14,437 bases of DNA from Salinisphaera sp. UBA6602 (GTDB lineage Bacteria; Pseudomonadota; Gammaproteobacteria; Nevskiales; Salinisphaeraceae), in assembly GCA_002433465.1 (NCBI GenBank), contig DJIE01000030.1, positions 1 through 14,437 of the forward strand. Reading direction: 5' to 3'. The position numbers and the translations under genes were made by a program. The notes under the pieces are model-generated. The model was not told the DNA's origin, did no database searches, and was given only the letters and a program-made list of their open reading frames with translations. This document shows, in pieces, positions 1-8,499 of this stretch (positions are counted from its first letter, which is position 1; each line of letters opens with the position of its first letter).

Positions 1-3023
<3,023 letters not shown>

Positions 3024-3041
3024 AGGGTCATGCCTTCAACG

Positions 3042-3085
3042 GCGGGTCGTCCCGCGATTAATCATCAGCGGCGCGGGTCGTCCCG
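3042..3085. repeat. Twin 13-nt hairpin repeat between deiminase subunit and carboxylase genes
   Basis: The 13-mer GCGGGTCGTCCCG occurs at 3042-3054 and again at 3073-3085. Each copy can fold into a small hairpin with a TCGT (or ACGA) loop. Both copies lie in the 88-nt gap upstream of the carboxylase start. There is no T-run, so this is not an intrinsic terminator. A role in mRNA stability or processing is possible but not shown. Confidence 0.5.
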
Positions 3086-3111
3086 ACACCGTCCCTACCG
3101 GGCCCGGCCGA

Positions 3112-3750
3112 TCAATCCCAGACCAGCACTTCCAGCGGCGTCGGGTTGAAGCCGCTGCAGGGGTTGTTGAGCTGCGGGCAGTTGGAAATGAGAACGACCA
3201 CATCCATTTCGGCCACCATTTCCACGTACTTGCCGGGCCCGGAAATGCCGTCGTCGAAGTACAGCTCGCCGTTGGCGGTGACCGGCACGTTCATGAAGAA
3301 ATTGATGTTGTGGGCGATGTCGCGCTTGGTAATGCCGTACTCGGGATAGTTGGCGATCGCCAGCATCCAGTTGTCGCGGCAGGAATGCATATGCCGCTTT
3401 TCCAGGTCGTAGCGCACGGTGTTGGATTCGCTCGCACAGGCGCCACCGAGGGTGTCGTGACGCCCACAGGTATCGGCGCTGATGGTCAGCATCACGTTGT
3501 TGAGGTTCGAGCGCAGTTCGCTGCCGGTGGTCAGATAGACCTTGCCCTGTTCGCGCACGGTATCCACGGCGCTATAGCGCTCGGACGGATCGTTTGCATT
3601 GAAGAACAGGGTATCGGCCGCTTCGTTGCCTTCGACGTCGATGATACGAAGCGTCTGCCCGGCTTTCACCGTGCCGATGTAATGGTCGCCGGCATCGATG
3701 AGCTGGCGAAAGACGGCGTTTTCTTCGCGTTGCTGGCTTGCGATGGTCAT
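3112..3750 (-). CDS. Carboxyguanidine deiminase subunit, DUF1989 (urea carboxylase-associated protein, 212 aa)
   Basis: This 212-residue cytoplasmic protein belongs to the DUF1989 'urea amidolyase-associated protein' family. Members encoded beside urea/guanidine carboxylase have been shown to act in pairs as carboxyguanidine deiminase (CgdAB), converting carboxyguanidine to allophanate and ammonia. The diagnostic segment is [13 protein letters not shown] at residues 93-105, with H98-D99 as the family's conserved pair. Cys95, Cys105 and Cys191 (in ISNCPQ) are candidate metal ligands by inference. The ATG start has a strong AAGGAG site 5 nt upstream. It follows the other DUF1989 gene by 26 nt and precedes the carboxylase by 88 nt, matching the usual operon order. 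I did not assign CgdA versus CgdB (UAAP1 versus UAAP2) because I cannot check the naming. Its partner is the 240-residue protein at 3777-4499. Confidence 0.9.
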   Translation of the reverse strand: MTIASQQREENAVFRQLIDAGDHYIGTVKAGQTLRIIDVEGNEAADTLFFNANDPSERYSAVDTVREQGKVYLTTGSELRSNLNNVMLTISADTCGRHDTLGGACASESNTVRYDLEKRHMHSCRDNWMLAIANYPEYGITKRDIAHNINFFMNVPVTANGELYFDDGISGPGKYVEMVAEMDVVVLISNCPQLNNPCSGFNPTPLEVLVWD

Positions 3751-3776
3751 AAGTGCTCCTTGTCGTATCGTCGGCT

Positions 3777-4499
3777 TCAGGCCGCGCCGAGGTAGTACAG
3801 GCGGTTGTTCTCGAAGCCGCGGGCGTTTTCGTCGCAGTGGGTCAGGCAGACATCGTCGGCGGCCACGGGGTCGGCTTCGGCCAGCGCGATATCCACGCCG
3901 CGCTTGGGATATTCGGCCGCCGGGTCGAGCGGGTGGGGGCAGGTATGCAGGGCCACCAGCGTGTCCATCTCGAAACGCAGCGTCACCGAATCGCCGGCCT
4001 TGCAGTGGCCGGGCACGAACGACAGGTTGCCGTCGTCGTCGGCCACGACCTTGGAAAACAGATTCAGGTTGGCGGCCAGATCCCGCTTGCCCAGGCCATA
4101 CTTCGCCAGCTCGATCAGAAAGCTGTCGTGGCCGGTCTGGGTGCGGTCGTTGAGCGCGGACTGAAAGCTCACCGGCTGCCAGCCCTTTTCGATGAGGTGA
4201 CGCTCATGCAGATTGCCGCCGACGGCGTCGTGCCAGCCCAGATCGTCCTCGACGATGGAGGCGAATATGCGGCCCATGTCGGAATACAGGCAGTTGCCGC
4301 GGGTGAGCTTGAAGGTGTGCTGACACTTCAGGCTGTCGGGCAGGTTCAAACGCTCGAGCAGGTTTTCCGGGTTGTACATGAGCATGCCGACATTGGTATC
4401 GGCCTCGCTGGCGGTGAGGGTCATGGTGGTGCCACGGCGCAGGCGCAGGGACCAGTGCTGGCCGCCGGGCAGATGGGTGGTATAGGCGGGGTTGCTCAT
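3777..4499 (-). CDS. Carboxyguanidine deiminase partner subunit, DUF1989 (urea carboxylase-associated protein, 240 aa)
   Basis: This second DUF1989-family protein has 240 residues. It shares the fold signature of its neighbour, with [12 protein letters not shown] at 85-96 (H90-D91) aligning to GRHDTLGG of the 212-residue subunit, and HTCPHPLDP at 185-193 aligning to the ISNCPQL segment. It lacks the Cys that precedes the HD pair in the partner, so the two chains are probably not equivalent and only one may hold the full active site; this is inference. The start ATG overlaps the stop of the ABC ATPase gene (ATGA), implying translational coupling. An AGGAGG site lies 10 nt upstream, inside the ATPase gene. 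Together the two DUF1989 proteins should convert carboxyguanidine, made by the downstream carboxylase, to allophanate. Confidence 0.9.
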   Translation of the reverse strand: MSNPAYTTHLPGGQHWSLRLRRGTTMTLTASEADTNVGMLMYNPENLLERLNLPDSLKCQHTFKLTRGNCLYSDMGRIFASIVEDDLGWHDAVGGNLHERHLIEKGWQPVSFQSALNDRTQTGHDSFLIELAKYGLGKRDLAANLNLFSKVVADDDGNLSFVPGHCKAGDSVTLRFEMDTLVALHTCPHPLDPAAEYPKRGVDIALAEADPVAADDVCLTHCDENARGFENNRLYYLGAA

Positions 4500-5269
4500 G
4501 CGTGCATGTCCTCCTGGATTTGCTTGGCCTGGGAAGGCGTGTCCTCGCGGTTGCGTTCCACGTCCAGGTCGTAGGTGATGGTGGCGCCGTACGCCTGCGG
4601 CGCCTGTGGGTCGTCACGCCACTTGTCGAAAACCCACACGCGCGTACCCAGCGCGAAGGCTTCTTCGATGTCGTGGGTGATCATGAAGATGGTGAGTTTC
4701 TGCTCGCGCCAGAGCTTGCCGACGAGTTCGTGCATGTCCTGGCGAATGCCGGGATCGAGCGCGCCGAACGGCTCGTCGAGCAGCAGGATGCGCGGTTTCA
4801 TCATCAGCGCCTGGGCAATGGCCAGACGCTGCTGCATGCCGCCGGACAGTTCGTGCGGATACTTGTCGAGCGCATGCTGCAGGCCCACCTGGGTGAGCCG
4901 TTCCATGGCGGCTTCACGGGCTTTGCGCCGGCCGGGGCCGAACAACTTGCCGAACATCCGCGAGCGCGAGAGTTCTTCGGCAATGATGGTATTGCCCAGC
5001 ACGGTGAGATGCGGAAACACCGAATAGCGTTGGAACACCACGCCCCGATCCGGGCCGGGTTCGCCCGGAATGGGCTTGTCGTCGACCAGCAGCTGGCCCT
5101 TGGTGATGGACTCGGTGCCCAGCATCATCTTCAGGAAGGTGGTCTTGCCACAGCCCGAGGCGCCGACGATGGTCACGAATTCGCCCGGCTCGACGCTGAA
5201 ATTCAGCCGTTCCAGCACGACGTCGTCGCCGTAGTGTTTTTCCAGCCCTTTGGCTTCTACGAGACTCAT
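4496..5269 (-). CDS. ABC transporter ATP-binding protein, NitT/TauT-like, of the guanidine/urea carboxylase operon
   Basis: This 257-residue cytoplasmic ATPase powers the importer formed with the permease at 5269-6093. Visible motifs are Walker A GASGCGKT (36-43), Q-loop Q80, signature LSGGM (141-145), Walker B ILLLDEP (161-167) and the H-loop His199 (ITHD). The length and the closely similar SsuB/TauB/NrtD-type layout place it in the nitrate/sulfonate/taurine importer class. I chose the ATG at 5269 (MSLVEAKGLEKHYG) because it overlaps the permease stop by one base (TGATG) and gives the normal family N-terminus; the reading frame extends 32 codons upstream without homology. The C-terminal 40 residues after about 215 (DKWRDDPQAP...) extend beyond the core fold, as often in this operon family. 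The imported substrate is most likely guanidine or a related small nitrogen compound. Confidence 0.95.
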   Translation of the reverse strand: MSLVEAKGLEKHYGDDVVLERLNFSVEPGEFVTIVGASGCGKTTFLKMMLGTESITKGQLLVDDKPIPGEPGPDRGVVFQRYSVFPHLTVLGNTIIAEELSRSRMFGKLFGPGRRKAREAAMERLTQVGLQHALDKYPHELSGGMQQRLAIAQALMMKPRILLLDEPFGALDPGIRQDMHELVGKLWREQKLTIFMITHDIEEAFALGTRVWVFDKWRDDPQAPQAYGATITYDLDVERNREDTPSQAKQIQEDMHA

Positions 5270-6093
5270 CAGGATTTGCCCTCGTCGACGTGATACCAGG
5301 GAAACGACAGGCGCGAGATCCACAGCAGGGCCTGGTCGATGATGAACGCCAGCAGGGTGATCCACGCCACATAGGGCAGGATCACGTCCATGGACAGATA
5401 GCGGCGCACCAGAAAGATGCGATAGCCCAGGCCGTCCTGGGCGGCGATCGCTTCGGCGGCGATCAAAAACAGCCAGGCGCTGCCCAGGGCCAGCCGGGTG
5501 GCGGATATCAGCCTAGGGGTGAGCTGGGGCAGCAGCACGCGCAGCATCACCTGCCAGGAGTTGGCGCCCAGCGTCTGTGCCTTGATGCGCTGCTCTTCGG
5601 GCAGGCGCAGCGCCTCGCCGGTGAGATCGCGAATCAGAAACGGGGTGATGCCGACGATGATCAGCACCACCTTGGCCAGCTCGCCGGTACCGAACACGAT
5701 GAACAGAATCGGCAGTACCGCCAGCGGTGGGATCAGCGATACCACGGTGATCAACGGCGAGAACGGCGCACGAAACAACGGCAGCCCGCCGCTCAGCAGG
5801 CCGAACACCAGGGCCGCGAAGGCGCTGATACCGACGCCGATGCCCAGGCGCTGCAGGCTCGCTGCGGTATCGGCCCATAGCGGAATGCTGCCGGTGCGCA
5901 CGTTGGGTTCGGTGGCCAGACCCTGCATGGTATCGGCCATCTTGGCGGGCGAGGGCAGCAGGCGATCGTTGGGATTTTCGGCCAGCCGTGCGCTGGACGC
6001 GCTCAGATAAACAAAGGCGATCAGCAAAAACGGGAGCAGCGCGAGGGCGACGCGCGCCGGGCGGGCCGGCTTGAGGTTGATCAAGCGCTTCAT
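5269..6093 (-). CDS. ABC transporter permease, NitT/TauT-like, of the guanidine/urea carboxylase operon
   Basis: This 274-residue inner-membrane permease has an N-terminal membrane segment (about 14-31), a periplasmic stretch with the LLPSPAKMADTM motif typical of SsuC/TauC proteins, and about five further hydrophobic segments between 84 and 260. The cytoplasmic coupling loop (EAA motif) is around residues 166-195 (EEQRIKAQTLGANSW), which docks on the ATPase. The ATG start is preceded by AAGGA about 10 nt upstream. It lies 68 nt after the binding-protein gene, with a stem-loop in the gap, and overlaps the ATPase gene by one base. One gene suggests a homodimeric pore. Substrate is inferred from the riboswitch and the downstream enzymes, not from the permease sequence. 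Confidence 0.94.
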   Translation of the reverse strand: MKRLINLKPARPARVALALLPFLLIAFVYLSASSARLAENPNDRLLPSPAKMADTMQGLATEPNVRTGSIPLWADTAASLQRLGIGVGISAFAALVFGLLSGGLPLFRAPFSPLITVVSLIPPLAVLPILFIVFGTGELAKVVLIIVGITPFLIRDLTGEALRLPEEQRIKAQTLGANSWQVMLRVLLPQLTPRLISATRLALGSAWLFLIAAEAIAAQDGLGYRIFLVRRYLSMDVILPYVAWITLLAFIIDQALLWISRLSFPWYHVDEGKS

Positions 6094-6122
6094 GGAGTCA
6101 GTCCTTGGGTGAGGCCGGAACG

Positions 6123-6148
6123 GCGGCGCCCGCGTTTACGGACGCCGC
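6123..6148 (-). other. Stem-loop between binding-protein and permease genes
   Basis: The bases 6123-6131 pair with 6140-6148 in a 9-bp stem (one G-U) closed by an 8-nt loop. It stands in the 68-nt gap just after the binding-protein stop and has no T-run. Such hairpins in ABC importer operons often protect the upstream message, so that binding protein outnumbers the membrane parts. That role is inferred here. Confidence 0.45.
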
Positions 6149-6161
6149 GTGGGCAAAGGGC

Positions 6162-7211
6162 TCAGCGCGACTCGGCGTAGTCTTCGGTAAAGCTCGGGTC
6201 GAAGCGCATCATGACGTTCGACTCGTTGCCGTAGGTGCCCGCGGGCGACTCGATGCCGACGAAATCCGGCCCGGGCGCGGCTGGGCCCAACAGCCCGTGG
6301 TCGAAGCTGAACTCGGCGATACGCTGCATGGTGTCCAGCAGCTCGGCGCTGTTCATGAGCTCGGCCGCCGCGTTCGGATCGGTATAGAGATGCGTGGCTT
6401 CAAGCTGCTGCTTGTAGCCGGCCACGTCGGTGCCGGCCGCTTCGGCCATGGCGGCAAGCGCGTCTTCGTCGCCGTCGGCGACATGCTGCATCACTTCATA
6501 CCAGGCACCGACCATCGCCTTGCCGAAGTCCGGGTTGTCCTCGAGCGTGCGGGTATTGACCACCAGCATGTCCAGGATCTCGCGCGGGATCTCGGCCGAG
6601 GTGTAGACCAGGCTGCTGTTGGGCATGGCATCGATAGCCTGCAGCTGCGGGTTCCAGGTCACCACGGCGTCGACATCGTCGTTGGCGTAAATGCCAACCA
6701 TGTCGGCATCCGTGGTGTTGACGGTATTGATGTCGCGTTCGGACAGGCCGACCGATTCCAGCGCCCGCGCCAGGAAGTAGTGCGACACGCTGAACTGCAC
6801 CAGATTGACCTGGCGGCCTTCGATGTCCTTCAGCGAATCGGCGTTCTTGAGGATGATGCCGTCGTTGCCGTCGGAATAATCGTTGACGATCAGTGCAGTG
6901 GAATCCACGCCGGAAGCCGCCGGGATGGTGAGCGTATCCATGTTGGTGATCGCACAGCCATCCATATTGCCCGAGGTGTACTGGTTCACCGACTCGATAT
7001 AGTCGTTGATCTGGATCAGATCGACGGAGATGTCGTACTTGTCGGCCCATTTGTCCATGATTCCGGAGCTCTCGGCATAGCTCCAGGGCATCCAGCCGGC
7101 ATAGATCGACCAGCAAACGCGGAAGTTGTCTTTCGCCTGGGCCACGCCGAGCGGCATGAAGGCACAAACGGCAATGGCAAGCGATGAAACAAGACGGGAC
7201 GTACGGGGCAT
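6162..7211 (-). CDS. ABC transporter periplasmic substrate-binding protein, urea carboxylase-region type
   Basis: This 349-residue secreted protein captures the substrate for the adjacent ABC importer. It opens with a Sec signal peptide (MPRTSRLVSS, hydrophobic core, cleavage likely after AQA at 26), and the mature protein starts KDNFRVCWSIYAGWMPWSY. It resembles NrtA/SsuA/TauA-type binding proteins, and its place ahead of the permease, ATPase and DUF1989 pair matches the class known from carboxylase operons. I chose ATG 7211 because it gives a clean signal peptide and has a GGAG site about 7 nt upstream; the same frame runs back to about 7421 but would translate the riboswitch. It is the first gene of the operon and is controlled by the guanidine-I riboswitch just upstream. 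Ligand is probably guanidine or guanidinium, by context. Confidence 0.93.
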   Translation of the reverse strand: MPRTSRLVSSLAIAVCAFMPLGVAQAKDNFRVCWSIYAGWMPWSYAESSGIMDKWADKYDISVDLIQINDYIESVNQYTSGNMDGCAITNMDTLTIPAASGVDSTALIVNDYSDGNDGIILKNADSLKDIEGRQVNLVQFSVSHYFLARALESVGLSERDINTVNTTDADMVGIYANDDVDAVVTWNPQLQAIDAMPNSSLVYTSAEIPREILDMLVVNTRTLEDNPDFGKAMVGAWYEVMQHVADGDEDALAAMAEAAGTDVAGYKQQLEATHLYTDPNAAAELMNSAELLDTMQRIAEFSFDHGLLGPAAPGPDFVGIESPAGTYGNESNVMMRFDPSFTEDYAESR

Positions 7212-7215
7212 GGCG

Positions 7216-7223
7216 GTCTCCAA
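7216..7223 (-). promoter_or_regulatory. Ribosome binding site of the binding-protein gene
   Basis: The minus strand reads TTGGAGAC, with the GGAG core about 7 nt before the ATG at 7211. It decides the start of the first operon gene. It can pair over 8 bp (one G-U) with GTTTCCAA at 7396-7403, immediately 5' of the riboswitch, so it may be the target of translational control. Confidence 0.55.
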
Positions 7224-7267
7224 CTTCGGCGAATGACACGGGGGTACCGGACGCAGAGAAACTGCTG

Positions 7268-7392
7268 GGTGACCTCCCGGGCTTTTATCCCGCCGTGTAA
7301 CCTGCCCCGATCGCGTGGTCGGTGTTGCAGGTCGACTGCTCTCGGACCAGTCATCGACGCGTGTTTGTTGCGTCGACCGGAACCCTAGCCGT
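7268..7392 (-). ncRNA. Guanidine-I riboswitch (ykkC class)
   Basis: On the minus strand the conserved ykkC blocks appear in order: CTAGGGTTCCG (7388-7378), a 7-bp hairpin TCGACGC/GCGTCGA, ACTGGTCCGAGAG, a second helix (ACCTGC/GCAGGT with inner CCGA/TCGG), ACACGGCGGGATAAAAGCCCG, then GGGAGG. These are the signature elements of the guanidine-binding aptamer, and the helices between them are intact. It lies about 57 nt ahead of the binding-protein start. This class turns genes on when guanidine is present. I see no hairpin plus T-run after the aptamer, so control through the ribosome site is more likely than transcription termination. Edges are approximate by a few bases. Confidence 0.95.
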
Positions 7393-7412
7393 CTATTGGA
7401 AACTGATTGTGG

Positions 7413-7428
7413 GGCAGCCAATGCTGCC
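7413..7428. other. Perfect 6-bp stem-loop in the leader ahead of the riboswitch
   Basis: GGCAGC (7413-7418) and GCTGCC (7423-7428) form a perfect 6-bp stem with a 4-nt loop. It lies between the putative transcription start (about 7448) and the aptamer. No T-run follows it on either strand. It may insulate the aptamer fold. Confidence 0.4.
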
Positions 7429-7458
7429 GATACCCGATTAACTCGTTGCCAACACCAA

Positions 7459-7474
7459 TGCAGGAACCTTGCCA
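7459..7474 (-). promoter_or_regulatory. Candidate sigma-54 (RpoN) -24/-12 promoter for the guanidine operon
   Basis: The minus strand reads TGGCAAGGTTCCTGCA. This matches the TGGCACG-N4-TTGC consensus with the invariant GG and GC dinucleotides exactly 10 nt apart and only two consensus bases changed. Transcription would start near 7448, about 55 nt before the riboswitch. No good sigma-70 pair is visible in the same stretch. Nitrogen-scavenging operons are commonly RpoN/NtrC dependent, which fits, but the call rests on sequence match only. Confidence 0.5.
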
Positions 7475-7556
7475 GGTCGGCCGCGGCTAGCGTAATCAGG
7501 GGGTTGGAGGGGAGCGGCGCGTGTCGTAGAAATCAGCGTGGCGGATTGTCACGGTT

Positions 7557-7575
7557 TGCACCAGAACGGGGCGCA
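7557..7575. promoter_or_regulatory. Possible NtrC-like enhancer site
   Basis: TGCACC (7557-7562) and GGCGCA (7570-7575) resemble the two halves of an NtrC site (TGCACC-N5-GGTGCA). They are spaced 7 rather than 5, with one mismatch in the second half. The site is about 100 bp upstream of the sigma-54-like promoter, the usual enhancer distance. The spacing error makes this weak. Confidence 0.2.
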
Positions 7576-7586
7576 ATAAAAGCGCG

Positions 7587-8417
7587 TCAGTCCCTGGAAC
7601 GTTCGACGCGCAGGTGCTGTGCGCGCATATGGCGGGCCAGATCGACCAGTTCGCCGAGATGGTCGACCACGGCATCCGGCCGGTGCGGGTGGCGCACGGT
7701 GCCGGGGAAAATCTTGTCGATCCATTCCTGATCCCAGCCGGCGCCGTTATAGAACACGGCGGTCACACCGGCGCGTTTGGCGGCGATGACGTCGGTGGTG
7801 GAATCGCCCACGTACCAGACGTGCTCGCCGGCGTCTCGGCCGAGCTGGTCAAGAGCCTTGAGCAGCAGATCGGGGTGCGGCTTGCGGTGCGGCACGTCGT
7901 TGCCGCAGGTCATGGCATCGAACAGATCGGCCCAGCCGCTGCCATCCACGATCGCCAGTTCGTGGTTCATGAACTCGCGGTTACGGTTGGAGATCAGCCC
8001 CAGGGTGATATCCAGGTCGCGAAGCGCCTGCAGGTTGGCACGCGTATCGCGCTCCAGCGGCGTGACTTCGCCCACGTACTTGCGATACGACTCGTCGAAG
8101 GCACCGTGGGCGCGCTGCTTGGCGTCCGGATTGTCGCCGAACAGCACCTCGAATATGTCGGTTCGAGAGATCTTGCGTTCCGCGACGATCCGCGGATGCA
8201 GCGCGCGATTATCGCGCACGTACTTCACCAGCTTGGCGTCCTCGATGGTCTTCGATTGATCCGGGGCGAGCAGGTGTTCGAGCAGGCCCAGTTCATCCAG
8301 ACGCGGCAGCACATCGTCGACCGCGTGATACATGGCGTCGTGGGTATCCACGAGCGTCGCATGCCAGTCGATCAGGATCACGCAGGGGTCGCCGGTGGGT
8401 AGCTGCAGGATGCTCAT
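7587..8417 (-). CDS. HAD-superfamily hydrolase with altered motif I (D-W-H-A-T)
   Basis: This 276-residue cytoplasmic protein has the four HAD motifs. Motif I is IDWHATLVDTH (nucleophile Asp17), motif II is ISN with Ser143, motif III is Lys179 in HRKPHPDLLL, and motif IV is VGDSTTD with Asp205 and Asp209. The segment between motifs I and II is a helical cap of the phosphoglycolate phosphatase type (C1). The usual general-acid Asp two residues after the nucleophile is replaced by His19, which is uncommon; dehalogenases and phosphonatase also lack it. I chose ATG 8417; a TTG at 8432 in frame is an alternative. The gene follows prc by 82 nt and may share its transcript. Phosphatase or other C-X hydrolase activity is possible; the substrate cannot be read from the sequence. 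Confidence 0.88.
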   Translation of the reverse strand: MSILQLPTGDPCVILIDWHATLVDTHDAMYHAVDDVLPRLDELGLLEHLLAPDQSKTIEDAKLVKYVRDNRALHPRIVAERKISRTDIFEVLFGDNPDAKQRAHGAFDESYRKYVGEVTPLERDTRANLQALRDLDITLGLISNRNREFMNHELAIVDGSGWADLFDAMTCGNDVPHRKPHPDLLLKALDQLGRDAGEHVWYVGDSTTDVIAAKRAGVTAVFYNGAGWDQEWIDKIFPGTVRHPHRPDAVVDHLGELVDLARHMRAQHLRVERSRD

Positions 8418-8424
8418 GCATGCA

Positions 8425-8468
8425 CCGCCCAAGGGGGCGGGCCGCTCAGGCCATGCATTGGGCGGCCC
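8425..8468 (-). other. Two overlapping stem-loops between prc and the HAD gene
   Basis: Bases 8425-8430 pair with 8435-8440 (perfect CCGCCC/GGGCGG, 4-nt loop), and 8439-8445 pair with 8462-8468 (perfect GGGCCGC/GCGGCCC). The two helices share bases 8439-8440. The first ends 7 nt before the HAD start codon, where the ribosome site would be. There is no T-run. They could tune expression of the HAD gene relative to prc. Confidence 0.35.
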
Positions 8469-8499
8469 TGGCGGTCAGCGCGGATACCGTGAAATGGAT

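Noticed and set aside
7212..7421. N-terminal extension of the binding protein up to 7421
   Set aside because: It would translate through the guanidine-I riboswitch and bury the signal peptide. ATG 7211 has a ribosome site and gives a clean signal sequence.
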